64,000 bases of DNA from Lindgomyces ingoldianus (taxonomy: Eukaryota > Ascomycota > Dothideomycetes > Pleosporales > Lindgomycetaceae), in contig NW_022985193.1 in NCBI RefSeq assembly GCF_010093535.1, positions 497,591-561,590 on the forward strand, read 5' to 3'. The notes beneath the pieces were generated by a model. The model did no database searches. It saw nothing but the letters and a program-made list of their open reading frames with translations, and had not been told where the DNA came from. The position numbers and the translations under genes are program-made. Positions 36,963-50,758 of the stretch are shown here, one piece after another. Each line of letters begins with the position of its first letter. Positions within the stretch are counted from its first letter, which is position 1.

Positions 36963-38294
36963 ATGGCCACCCATGAGCGGACCGCTGTGGAAGACGCCGA
37001 ACATGAGTAGTTCTCCCTGCTGTTGCGAGCGCTGTAATGGCTCCATTCCTAATCTAGCCTGCAGTTATGAGTCCTTGCCGCCAAACTTCTCCCTCACCGC
37101 GAACATGCTCGCAGGCGCGTTCGCCGGCATTGCTGTACGTCGCACGCGATCCAGAGTCGCTCCAACCATTGACCTTGAAACAGGAACACTCGGTGATGTA
37201 TCCAATAGACCTGCTGAAGGTGCGCAACCCCATGCCAATTCATCTCGCTCCCCACGGGCTCTGTGTTGACCTGCGCCAAGACTAGGATGCAAGTGGTGAA
37301 TCCATCCCCGACGGCCGTGTACACAGGAATCTCAAATGCAATGGTCACAATATCGAGAGCAGAGGGCTTCAGGACCCTGTGGAGAGGGCTTTCGAGCGTG
37401 GTTTTGGGCGCCGGTGGGTTTGGAGGTCGACTGTGCTTTTGCCCCTTCTCGAACTGACGGTCTTGCAGGGCCGGCACACGCCGTCTATTTTGCATCCTAC
37501 GAAGCCGTAAAGCACGCTCTCGGTGGGAATGAGGGCGGGCAGGATGAGCACCACCCTCTCGCAGCTGGTGCGTGCATCACCCCTTGAACCATGGAACACG
37601 CGGTCTCCATCACCATGCTTGGCACTGACTTTGACAGCTGCTAGCGGGGCCGCCGCTACCATCGCCAGTGATGCGTTGATGAACCCGTTTGATGGCACGT
37701 CCAACTGCACCCGAACTCTAAACCCAAGCTGACTGGCACAGTCATCAAGCAGCGCATGCAGCTGCATGGCTCCATCTACAAGTCGGTCCCTCAATGCGCC
37801 CGGGAAGTTTTCCGGACCGAAGGCATGACTGCCTTCTACGTGTCGTACCCCACGACGCTCTGCATGACAGTGCCCTTTACTGCTCTGCAATTCATGGCCT
37901 ACGAATCAATTTCGAAGATGATCAATCCCACTGGGCGTTACGACCCATATACTCATTGTACGGCAGGAGGATTAGCGGGCGGTTTCGCAGCCGGCCTCAC
38001 TACCCCGTTGGATGTCATCAAGACGCTATTACAGACGCGAGGAAGCGCATCGGACGCTGAGCTACGCAATGTGTCTGGCTTGTGGCAGGCGGCCAAAATA
38101 ATAAAGAGGCGCGATGGTTACAGAGGCTACTTTCGGGGCCTCAAGCCAAGAATCATTACCACCATGCCCAGTACAGCTATCTGCTGGTTTGTTTCCCTAA
38201 ACCTAGACTTCCTTCACCTGCTAACGTGGCGCTCAATAGGTCGGCATATGAGATGGCCAAGGCTTTCTTCATTGCCCGAGGCGAAACACCATGA
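36963..38294 (+). CDS. Mitochondrial iron carrier (mitoferrin, Mrs3/Mrs4 type)
   Basis: Inner-membrane carrier of the SLC25 family that imports iron for haem and Fe-S synthesis. Eight exons: 36963-37006, 37065-37134, 37184-37219, 37281-37413, 37469-37567, 37638-37694, 37742-38186 and 38240-38294, giving about 312 aa. All three carrier signatures survive joining: EHSVMYPIDLLK|TRMQ, NPFDVIKQRMQLHG and TTPLDVIKTLLQTRG. Mitoferrin hallmarks are LPPNFSLTANMLAGAFAGIA and RGLSSVVLGAGPAHAVYFAS. Intron 6 (37695-37741) starts with GC, not GT: only this boundary joins GAT G to TC ATC and restores PFDVIKQRMQ. The acceptor before exon 4 is AAG, a weak site. The start MATHERTAVEDAEH is the first ATG that fits. 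Confidence 0.9.
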
Positions 38295-38930
38295 GATGAC
38301 TTCCCGAAGATGGATAGCTACGAATATTCATTGCGTAGTGCTTTAGCTTAAGGAAGACGTGACCCGGAGCATGTGGTCCCAGGTAGACTCTGGCGCAGGA
38401 GAGTAAACGAGGCCTCGGGAGCTCGTTCACGAACAGATAACAAGGCCCCATGACGCTTTCCTTGATTGTATACTGATAGAGGTCTTGGTGGCATAAAGGA
38501 CCATGCGAGGCGTTAGGGCTCTAGCTTAACTGGATGATCCATGGCTCAGGCCATATATGTGTATCATAGGAAAAGTCACGATTTCAAGACCTATGCTTTG
38601 ACGTTTGACATAGCCCCTGGAGTGATGGTGCTCAGCAGGATCCATAACGGATAAAGGAATGAGAGCAGCCCGAGCCCCATCCAGTCTTGCACTCCAAGTT
38701 CGATGTCAACCCCCTAACGGCGATTCACAAATGTTTGTGCGTCGCAGCTCCGTATTGTTCTTCCAAATCCCGATTGTAGTTAAGCCCTGCACTGTGTTAG
38801 TGGAGTCAGCCTCGCCACAGCCGGTCGCAATAGCTCTGCTACCGACAGCGCGAAATGGAAGCGGCGCTACGTCACAAGCGCTAAGACCTGAAGACGACCG
38901 ATACCTTCTCCAACACGCCCAACGTCCCCG
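38295..38930 (+). other. Intergenic, mitoferrin to AAA ATPase
   Basis: About 635 bp between tandem plus-strand genes, presumably the 3' end of one and the promoter of the next. A short open frame at 38659-38934 is not supported by any similarity. Confidence 0.45.
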
Positions 38931-41430
38931 ATGATGCGCGCCAACACGTCGTCTTCGATGCAGAAGACATACGACGAGTGCTTTCTCACATGCTCCACCG
39001 CCGTCTACTTTGAAAGCCAGGTTTGGACCCGATATCCCCTGCCCATCCATGTCCATACTACCGACTAACTAGCCTTGTGTGAGCAGAACAACGAAGCAGA
39101 GGCTCTCCGCTCGTGGAAGGGCGCCCTCGACCAGATCTACTACCACAATGCCCACCGCGTCCCCACTAACCACCGCCCCAAGTCTGAGACAGAGAAGGCC
39201 CTCCAAGACTCGCTGCATCAACTGGAGCTGCAGTGCAAGGAGCGCGTCGACCTCCTCGAAGCGTTGAAGCGCAGTCGTGAAGAGGCAGGCGAGAGTGTTA
39301 CCTCTCCTTCACCCAGTGCAGATGCAAATCCACCCCCCGGGCTCCCTCTCCAGGCCCCCACGCACACTGCCAGCGACACAGCCGGGCTGGGTTGGCTAGG
39401 AGGCGGCACCGTGCCTCCTGTGGACTACACTGATCTGTACCGGCCCTCGCTTCCGCTTCGGCCAGCCCTCCAGGCACAAAAGAGGTCTGGTGCCGAGTCG
39501 TCTCAGGCGAACTGCACTTCATTGCCACCCAATAGCAGTTCCCTTTCCCCGGGACTGGCAACGTCGATAAGAGAATCCCGGACACCCTCGCCCGAAAAGA
39601 AGAGTCGGATGCTGAGAACACTGAGGCCCGGGGGAAAGGAGGGCAGAGCTTCGTCCAAGATGCCCAGCTCCATGCGCAGTCGCCCTCCAGCTGCCGCCAA
39701 AGCAGCCACCCAGGCCTGGGGAACAAGCGCAATGACAAACCCAACCAGGCCAGTATACTTAGGAAACCAATCCAGTAGAGAGTCGATAGCAGCCTCCCAG
39801 AGCGCCTCAAATCGCCCATCCTTTGATCAGCCTGGGTCCGGGCTTGATTTCGATAGACCCTGCCCACAGCCTCCTAATCAGGAATTGTACCATCCCCAGT
39901 ACTCCAGCACGTCAATACACCAAGTTTCTCGAAAAGGCTTAACCCCCCCACCACCCAGGAGAAATTCTTCAGATACGAGCCAAACAAAAGGCATTAAAAA
40001 TGCCAGCCCTCAAGTCATCACATACAGAAACGAATGCCCAGCCATCTTACCAGACCCTCCCCAACTTGCGTCTTCAACCGCCGCTCAACCACAGAATGAG
40101 GTCGAATTTGACAAGACTAGACGCGAATCGAGCAGCAGTCGACCACAATGGTTACCCTCTAATCCATACTCTTCAGTCAACAATAATCGCGTGCGAAAGT
40201 CGAAGAAAAGTGCTCATCCTGAGACGATACCCCTAAACGAGAACGGAGGTATCGAGGAGAAAGAACTACCTCTGTCTCGCCGAAATGTCAAGGGGGAGGG
40301 TACAGCAGATCCTCTACTTACACCAACATCCAAGGCTGCAGAGTCGAACTGCCCAGAGAGCGATTCTAGTGAATGGAGAGAAAGGGTCCGACGCATACTG
40401 AAGAACCTCCCAAAAGGAGTGGATGAGTCTGCAGCTCAACAGATTTTGAACGAAATTGTCATTCACGGCGATGAAGTGCATTGGGATGACGTGGCCGGAC
40501 TCGAGATTGCGAAGTCCGCCTTGAAAGAGACAGTCGTGTACCCATTTCTACGACCCGACTTGTTTATGGGCCTTCGGGAACCAGCTCGAGGCATGCTGCT
40601 CTTTGGACCACCTGGAACGGGAAAGACAATGCTAGCTCGGGCCGTGGCCACAGAATCTAGATCGACCTTCTTCGCCATCTCTGCTAGCAGCCTGACGAGC
40701 AAATTCCTAGGTGAATCGGAGAAGCTCGTTCGAGCCCTCTTTGCTCTTGCGAAGATGCTTGCACCATCGATCATCTTTGTTGACGAGATCGACTCCCTTC
40801 TATCTTCCCGTTCTGGGTCCGGTGAGCACGAGGCTACACGGCGCATCAAGACTGAGTTCCTGATCCAGTGGTCCGATCTTGCTAGAGCAGCCGCAGGGCG
40901 CGAGCAGAGTGATAAGGATAAAGAGCGAGGAGATGCAAGCCGAGTGCTTGTGCTCGCGGCGACGAACTTACCATGGGCAATCGATGAAGCAGCAAGACGA
41001 CGATTCGTCAGGCGCCAGTACATTCCACTACCCGAGGAGCATATCCGAAAATCGCAGCTAAAGACTCTTCTAAGCCATCAGAAACACGAACTCACGGATG
41101 AGGACATGGACCGGCTTGTTATCTTGACTGAAGGTACGTGTTCAATACTTCCTACCCGTTTATTTCCTTACAGATAGTCTTTGCAGTAGTTTCGCTCACT
41201 CCAATTTAGGCTTCTCGGGCTCTGACATCACCGCGCTCGCGAAAGACGCTGCAATGGGTCCTCTCCGCAGTCTAGGAGAGAGGTTACTGCGCATGACAAT
41301 GGATGAGATTCGTCCGATCCAGGTCGGGGATTTCCAAGCCAGCCTACAGACAATTAGGCCAAGTGTCAGCAAGCAGGGCCTCAGGGAATTTGAGGATTGG
41401 GCAAAGGAATTTGGAGAAAGGGGTGGATAG
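38931..41430 (+). CDS. MIT-domain AAA ATPase of the spastin/fidgetin/Vps4 group (Sap1/Yta6-like)
   Basis: Meiotic-clade AAA ATPase. Three exons (38931-39020, 39087-41133, 41210-41430) give about 785 aa. Residues about 10-80 form a MIT-like helical region (YDECFLTCSTAVYFESQNNE, QDSLHQLELQCKERVDLLEA). Residues 85-450 are Ser/Pro-rich and disordered. The AAA module starts near 470 with VHWDDVAGLEIAKSALKETV and has Walker A FGPPGTGKTMLARAVA, Walker B SIIFVDEIDSLLSSRSG and the sensor/Arg-finger region LAATNLPWAIDEAARRRFVR. After the last splice GFSGSDITALAKDAAMGPLR and a Vps4-type C-terminal helix close the fold. The substrate is unknown; yeast Sap1 and Yta6 are the closest named relatives I can suggest. 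Confidence 0.88.
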
Positions 41431-42753
41431 ATAACTCCTGTGTTGAATCACCCTTGTATGTCCCAGCTGCAGCATTGAAATCGACATTTAGATTAGCCAG
41501 GACTTGGTCGATTCTAGATTCGCGTGAATTCGATGGCCTTTTGTGATCCCGTGGGAAGGGAAGTCTGAATGGCTAGCATACGAGTTTGTTCTGAATACGA
41601 ACATGCTTAAGGTTGCAGTGTGCTGAGCTGGGCCCCGAAAGTGTTTGCTACCGTCTTACGAACATGAGTAGACCCATGACTTAGGATGTACCTAAACCAG
41701 GTCGACATACACTTATCATAAAGGCTGGGATAGGTCCTCTTCTTGTCTAGAGGTGTCGTATTGCTAGTCGTTAAGGACTTCAGCTCATATGTAGATTTAA
41801 TAGTTCAGATTGTCAACAGTGCCATAACTAGAGAGCCACATGTGAAAAACAATTCCATGTAACTAATTCTCGCTATAGCCCATAGCTATGAGATGGGTAC
41901 TTCGCTTCCAAGCCATGGCTCCTCTAATATGGCTTTGTTCCCTTGGTAGTTCCTCAGTTCGCTCACCAGCACAAGTTGCCGGGTAAGTTTTCAAAAGGAT
42001 GTTTTGCTAGTCCTACGAAACACTAGATTAAAGACTTTTTTAAAATAATTTCATCGCATATCTATGCCTTTGCGAAGTCATTTCGTTATTTTACTTGCTT
42101 AATTTGGCCTTGACTGTTGTGAAGTTGTTGTTGTAATGCACGAAATCGGGTTGTTCTTCAAGCTCGCAGCTCAGTGCTATTAGGTCGAATTGGCTTACAA
42201 CAATAAGAAATATCCTGCCTGTTGTCTCGCTACCTGTCTTTATGGCATACAAAATTCTTCGCCACTTCACACGACAAATCGTCTCTCAAACCGTACAAAA
42301 ATCCCATGAAAGGTTAAATAATACTCTGAAAAGACCAGAGTAGGAGGCTCGGCCACCTGGGCGCTTTTTTTTTGTGAACCTCAATGTAGAAGAATAAAGA
42401 GGCGCCAAAACAGAGCCTGTCGGCTAGTGCAGCAAGACGCCAGGTGTTGGGAGACCATATAAGTCCAGTATAGAAACGCCGTAAACTACGAAGATGCCTT
42501 AGAGATGCTGTTATAAGCCTTACTAGGGAATTACAGATGGGATTTATCATAACGACTTCAAGCTGAAATCGTGAATGGTACAATAGGATGCAAAGACCAG
42601 GGTGCTGCATTGATGGAGTACAGCTACTGAACAACAGCCCGAATCGAACACTGCGTGATATATGCAAGGCTTAACGAAGACCGCTGATTAGGAAATCCTC
42701 CATCTAATAGATCTTCAACTTTAATTGCGAGGAAAAGGATGAACAACGCGAAA
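41431..42753. other. Intergenic, convergent AAA ATPase/SQS1
   Basis: About 1.3 kb between convergent stops, AT-richer than the gene regions but without the signature of the right-hand island. A 117-codon minus frame at 42314-42667 has no recognisable domain. No repeat or RNA gene is evident. Confidence 0.5.
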
Positions 42754-44967
42754 TTATTTCAGGCCTGCCTTGTTAGTCTTCACGGTGTGAGCAATCGGTT
42801 GCAAAATACCCTTGTTGTCGAGAGCCCCGAGAGCAGTTCCTTTCCTCCAACCCATCTTCTCCAATAGAGCGCGACCCTTATTCTCAGGACCGAGCTCCGG
42901 CGCTGAAGCACCTACTGTATCGCCGTCCTTATAGAACGCCCTTTGATGGACTTTGACTTCCCTTTTCCGTAGAGTACCTCTCAAACTGCCCTGAAAGCGA
43001 ACTTTGTAGCGCTTTTGTTCGACGAGCGAGTCAAACATGTCGTTATCAATTGGTTTCGTGCGAAGGGTTTTAGACAGGACAGTAAAGCGATCCTGACCAG
43101 ATCCACGGGACTTGGAGGTCAAACCAATCTTTCCAGCGAACTGGTGAACGACAGCGCGTTGCGTTGCATCCATCGGGGGCATTGAGCAACTTGACCTGCG
43201 CGAGAAGAGAAAGTCACGGATCTCCTCCACGATCTGCGCCATGGTAAAGCCGTCATCGTATTTGACACTGAGGTCCGGAGCTTTCCCCTGTCTGCCAAGA
43301 AGGCCCTGTTTCCTGAGCTCTTCTCGCTCTGCTTTTTTCAGGCGTTTCTTAGTGCGATCTGCCTCCCAAGAGTTTCGAAGGTGCTCACTCAAGCCGGAAT
43401 CAGAAAGTTCTGGAGGGAGTTGGCCTCTTCGACCCTTCTTCTTTGGCTTCAAAGATGGGCGTTCAGTGTCCATGACATCGAACCCATTGTAGGGATCCGC
43501 TTCCAAAACGTCAGCCATCACGGACGCGGATGGGAAATTTAGGCCAGGGAGGGAGCTAGAGCCATTAACATGTTGCTGTTGCTTCTTCCAAGATCTGCTA
43601 ATAGAGAGCATTGGTGGCGAAGTCAGGCCATTTCCTGGGCCATTAAAGAAATCATCATGACCCAACAATAACACTTCGTCCGATCCGAGTCCGAGCTTTT
43701 CCTGTTTAGCTAGGATCCTCGCTAAATGCTCGTCATCTAGTGGGATATCTTCTTCGGTTTCCGTCTCGTCCTCATCCTCGTCCTCGTCCCCCAGATCGGA
43801 GTTGCCGGTGTCACTGTTGGATTGTCGTTGATGAGACAAGTGCTCAAGTGTGAATGCTTCAATGAGTTTAAGGTCTGTCGGTTTGTTGAGAAGGGTGGTA
43901 GGGAGCCAATGAGCATCGTCTGCCGTCGAGCCTTCGTACACAACCAGGTACTGCATCCCGCTCTTTCGTTCCCGGGAGGAAAGGATGCGTTCCACCGTGT
44001 CCATGACATCCGATGACGTGCTTAAGTCACCTAGATCTCGTAGCATGCCATCATCCCATTCATTGCCATCTTGCTGCTTCTTCCCTAAGCTCTTCGAGGC
44101 CCAGTCATTGTCAGCGCCAAGACCAAGGTCACGACAAGTAAATGTAGACACCGGCTTGATGTCACCAGCCTCGTCGCCACCCTCAATTTCGGCCTCAGGC
44201 TGTTGCGTATCTGGCATATAGTCGTGCGTAGTAGCGGCAGACGGATTCACTTCACCACGGAGGAATAGGTCTATATCTGGTCGCTCGTGGACAGGGAGCC
44301 AGCCGATACCTGATTTGCTTCTCGAAACCCACTCAGTGGTGTTGATTTCCCATTTGGATTTACCACCTAGTCTCTTCTGGAAGATGTCTTGTATGACACT
44401 CTCGGTATCAGAGTCTGTCTCACACTGAGAGACAAGAGTAGGCTCATCGATTGTTGGAGGAGGACCTTTGGAATACTCTGACGCAGATGGCTCTGGCGTC
44501 ATGGTGATAGATATAGTCGAGGGTGTAGCCAGTGGAATGCGAGCCGCTGGGACTCTTCCTTTGAAGACGATCTCGTCTTCACTTGATCCAGATAGGGTAG
44601 GGGATGGACTCTTGATGGCCAAGCGGCTCATGGCGTTAGACTCGGTGGTTGGTGGAGCGGAGGAAACTGTAACCTTAGGGCTGGCTTCTTTAATGGTTCC
44701 CTCCAGCATACCCCCGTTGACAAAGTTAACCTTGAGATACCTTAACTTCCGGTCTGGGTCAAAGGCGTGCGTGTGGCTTGCAGTGAAGCGGGCCTCATCT
44801 AACATGGAGAATTGACGCCTCGCAACTACCTTAATTATCAGTAGGGAGAGCGAACATTTCGGGAAGCCGCGACTGCTCTTGCCTTGTTGACAGGGAGGGC
44901 GTGACGCCTTGCGTGGCGCTTTAGCCGGGGCCTTGTTTGGACCCTTGCATTTCTTCTTCCGGGCCAT
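42754..44967 (-). CDS. SQS1: R3H and G-patch protein SQS1 (Prp43 cofactor)
   Basis: Sqs1/Pfa1 is a nuclear protein whose G-patch activates the DEAH helicase Prp43 in ribosome biogenesis and splicing. One exon encodes about 737 aa. The N-terminus is very basic (MARKKKCKGPNKAPAKAPRK), a probable nuclear signal. The middle is acidic and disordered (LGDEDEDEDETETEEDIPLD). An R3H-like domain lies near residues 595-650 (DATQRAVVHQFAGKIGLTSK). The C-terminus is a G-patch: NKGRALLEKMGWRKGTALGA, then LDNKGILQPIAHTVKTNKAG. The frame is open 84 bases upstream, but I chose the ATG at 44967 because MARKKK resembles orthologues. A short N-terminal intron near 44820 cannot be excluded. The gene is divergent from ATG4. 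Confidence 0.88.
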   Translation of the reverse strand: MARKKKCKGPNKAPAKAPRKASRPPCQQGKSSRGFPKCSLSLLIIKVVARRQFSMLDEARFTASHTHAFDPDRKLRYLKVNFVNGGMLEGTIKEASPKVTVSSAPPTTESNAMSRLAIKSPSPTLSGSSEDEIVFKGRVPAARIPLATPSTISITMTPEPSASEYSKGPPPTIDEPTLVSQCETDSDTESVIQDIFQKRLGGKSKWEINTTEWVSRSKSGIGWLPVHERPDIDLFLRGEVNPSAATTHDYMPDTQQPEAEIEGGDEAGDIKPVSTFTCRDLGLGADNDWASKSLGKKQQDGNEWDDGMLRDLGDLSTSSDVMDTVERILSSRERKSGMQYLVVYEGSTADDAHWLPTTLLNKPTDLKLIEAFTLEHLSHQRQSNSDTGNSDLGDEDEDEDETETEEDIPLDDEHLARILAKQEKLGLGSDEVLLLGHDDFFNGPGNGLTSPPMLSISRSWKKQQQHVNGSSSLPGLNFPSASVMADVLEADPYNGFDVMDTERPSLKPKKKGRRGQLPPELSDSGLSEHLRNSWEADRTKKRLKKAEREELRKQGLLGRQGKAPDLSVKYDDGFTMAQIVEEIRDFLFSRRSSCSMPPMDATQRAVVHQFAGKIGLTSKSRGSGQDRFTVLSKTLRTKPIDNDMFDSLVEQKRYKVRFQGSLRGTLRKREVKVHQRAFYKDGDTVGASAPELGPENKGRALLEKMGWRKGTALGALDNKGILQPIAHTVKTNKAGLK

Positions 44968-45563
44968 GCTGCTGCGGGAGATGGTAGTGGGAGGTAGAGA
45001 GATGTAGAGAGAAGAATCAATGTTTGGCGCAAACGAAAGCTCGGAGCACAAGTGTTGGTGTGGCGGCGGGTCAGGACGCTTATCGGATTATTGCAAGTAC
45101 GATGCATGGCTTATCGTTTTATTGGTACTGTTCAGTCCCCCACCTCGCCCACCAGCAACTGTCCAAACACGGCCTCGCTGTTGGAACTACCACTGCAGTC
45201 GTGAAAGCAAACACTATCACCGTTTTCAAGTGCTTCACGGTGTGTGCACTTGTGGCTACCTCGTCAAGCTTGCTGCGTTTGGTGTCTATTGTCACTCTCG
45301 CCGTCGCTGAGCCCTCTCCACCTCAAGGCAGCATGACCATGACCTTAGCCCTGTAGCTTGCAGCAACATCTCTGTCACGTCGCCGCCACTACCTCTGTCG
45401 AGCACCATATTCACAACCTAGAGCATATGCACCTGCCATGTTGCGCCCCTAATCGCCCACATTCGTATCTAAGAAGCACTCCATTCCTTACCCAACATCC
45501 TCGCCCACGGCAGACTTGCCAGCCCACCCCCCCCGAGTATCAGTTGCCTCCCGCATCCGCACC
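44968..45563. promoter_or_regulatory. Divergent intergenic region SQS1/ATG4
   Basis: About 600 bp between divergent start codons. CT-rich on the plus strand just before ATG4. No further feature is seen. Confidence 0.45.
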
Positions 45564-46989
45564 ATGAACGAATTCGAGCGCGTTGGTAGACATATTGTCC
45601 GCACCTTCTACGATCCCCTTCCAACCCTCGACTCGAACGCCCCGATTTGGTGCCTGGGACAGCAGTACGACCTGAAACATACCCCGCCAGCGTCGAATCC
45701 GAGCTCTGGCTTGAGTCTCCCCAAAGCCGACTCTTCCGCGTCGCATGTAGACCGCACAAGCGGACACGAGGAGGACAGCTGGATACGGACAAGCCTCGAA
45801 GAGTCGGAGAGGAAGGAATCACCAAACGGAGAAGACCCATCGCAGTATGGGGGCTGGCCCCATCCCTTCCTCGACGACTTTGAATCACGGATATGGATGA
45901 CGTATCGGTCGGGTTTCGCTCCCATACAGAAATCGCAAGACCCCAAAGCAACAGCGGCCATGAGTTTCCGGGTAAGGATGCAGAACTTGGCTCAGTCGGC
46001 CTTCTCGTCCGACGCTGGATTTGGGTGCATGATCCGCTCGGGGCAGTGTATCCTAGCAAACGCTTTATTGTCCCTGAAGCTTGGGCGGGGTATGTCGCAT
46101 CTGTCTAAAGAAGATTGGGCTTTCCGTCACGATATTAACAAGAGACTAGATTGGAGGCTTGGTGACTCAACGCCAGAGAAGAACCACCATTCCATCCTCT
46201 CCTTATTTGCCGACGACCCCAAGGCACCCTTTTCAATCCACCGATTTGTTGAGCACGGAGCCGCGGTCTGTGGCAAATACCCAGGCGAGTGGTTTGGTCC
46301 CTCAGCTACTGCTCGCTGTATTCAAGACCTCGTGAACGCCCACAAGTCTGTAGGTCTACGAGTCTATGTCTCCGGCGACGGCGCCGACGTGTACGAGGAA
46401 AAACTCAAGGCCGTAGCCATAGATGAAGATGGAAAGTTTCAGCCTACTCTAATCCTCGTAGGAACGCGCCTGGGAATCGACAAGATTACCCCAGTGTACT
46501 GGGAGGCTGTCAAGGCCTCGCTACAGATGCCACAATCTATTGGGATTGCAGGGTGAGTCACGGCATGAGCCCTCGGGAGCCTAAAACTAATAGCGGTGTA
46601 GTGGCCGTCCTTCAGCATCACACTACTTTGTCGGCACCCAAGGCAATATGTTCTTCTACCTTGACCCTCACTCAACCCGGCCCCTCCTACCATACCATAC
46701 CGACCCATCTGCCTACACAGCCGAAGACGTTGCCACGTGCCACACGCGCCGCCTCCGCCGCATCGAGATCCGGGAGATGGATCCCTCAATGCTCATCGCA
46801 TTCTTAGTCCATGACGAAAACGATTTCGAGCACTGGAAGGAGGGTATGGTGTCGGTGCAAGGCAAGGCAATTGTGCATGTCAGTAAGAGCGAGCCACTAT
46901 CAAGGGGCCAGGCGCCTAGAGAGAGCGCTATCGACGAGGTAGAGAGTTTCGATGAGAGGGATGAAGACGAAGGAGACACAGTATTTTGA
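45564..46989 (+). CDS. ATG4: Cysteine protease Atg4
   Basis: Atg4 trims the C-terminus of Atg8 before lipidation and later removes Atg8 from phosphatidylethanolamine. Two exons (45564-46552, 46602-46989) give about 458 aa. The catalytic cysteine is Cys155 in DAGFGCMIRSGQ. The catalytic Asp and His are Asp351 and His353 in FYLDPHSTRP, encoded just after the splice. Other landmarks are DDFESRIWMTYRSGFAPI and GIAGGRPSASHYFVGTQGN, the last spanning the intron (GG|T). The C-terminal tail is acidic (DERDEDEGDTVF). The ATG at 45564 gives MNEFERVGRHIVRTFYDPLP, close to other fungal Atg4. A second autophagy gene, ATG22, lies 30 kb to the left. Confidence 0.96.
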
Positions 46990-47637
46990 GGGTGTGGCCT
47001 ACGAACCCATGCATGGTAGCTGACATCTGGCGGACGACGCAATAGGGTGATTGGTCCCACTCTCAAGCCTTGTGTAGTCGTCCTGAATCTGCATCTCTAG
47101 GTGGGTATGGAGTTATTCTAGAAGTATATCCGCAAATCCGCTCATATTAGGCGGGCAGTCAAATAGTTTAGCAGCCAAACACGCAAGGCTTAACAGGGCC
47201 GACTTCCAATACTCAGCATGTATTGCTTTACCACTACAGCACCACGAGAAGGGGTTTGACGAGCCTCGGGGATGCATTGGCAGTGCACAAAAGTCAGCGT
47301 TGCAGAAGGCCTACCCACAGGTCCCACGGTTATTTGAATCCTCAAGTGGCCGGGATCAAAAAGGCCGAACCCCAAAGATGAAAACCCCACATGATATGAA
47401 GATGAAATTGGAAGAATTCATTCGTTCCGACTGCAGAGGTATAATATACAACCCCATGATGTTGGACCCCGAAAGTCAGACCGTAAGACCTGCGGGCCTG
47501 GAAGACAAGCAAACCGTCCCATGATTGCATTAAAATGACCCATGAACACCATCACCCCCATAACCGCCTGACATCCATAGCGAATGTGAATCGCCGGATG
47601 CAAAAATGAAACCCAAGAAAATCCCAACACTTCACTC
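46990..47637. other. Intergenic, convergent ATG4/H2B
   Basis: About 650 bp between convergent stops. Short frames here have no similarity. No animal-type histone stem-loop is expected or seen; fungal histone mRNAs are polyadenylated. Confidence 0.5.
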
Positions 47638-48227
<590 letters not shown>

Positions 48228-48719
48228 TTTTGCGGCTGGAAGTGACGGAAAATTGGATGAAGCTGGGGCGTGGAAGCTGGTGTGGATGGACGATAGGTTG
48301 GATTGATGAAAACGGTTGGAAGCTGGCGGGGGAAGTGTGGTGTCGAGATGAAGGAAGAGAAGTTGTCCTGGCAGCGGGGGACGCGCTACTTATGGGGAGC
48401 GCGATCAATGTTGTGATCCGGCGGCGACTGCGTGATCCGTGGGGCGCTGGGCAGGCTAAGCGAGCGTGCGCGACAGGACACGACGGGCGGGCAGCGGCGA
48501 CGGGGCCTTTTGTGATCTCAGGCAGTCGCCAAACCGCGCTAGCGAGGCAGGTTGATCTCGCGCACCACAACACGCCGCGCCGTCCTTATAAGCAGCGCCC
48601 CCCGCCCAACGACGACGCTCTCTTCATCCCCGAACTCTCACCACAGCAATAGTGTCCATCGACCGCATCATCCCAATCTACTCACCCAGTTTCACCCAAA
48701 CTCCTCCACTACCATCAAA
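48228..48719. promoter_or_regulatory. Shared divergent H2B/H2A promoter
   Basis: A 492-bp region between the two histone start codons, presumably driving S-phase co-expression. A TATA-like CTTATAAGC sits near 48593-48601, about 120 bp before the H2A ATG. GTGATC occurs three times (48413, 48432, 48512), with relatives GCGATC (48401) and TTGATC (48552). These could be a regulatory repeat, but I cannot assign a factor. Confidence 0.5.

Positions 48720-50758
<2,039 letters not shown>

Noticed and set aside
42314..42667. A 117-codon minus-strand frame between the AAA ATPase and SQS1
   Set aside because: No known domain, no convincing start context, and it lies between two convergent genes. It could be a transposon fragment but I cannot support that.
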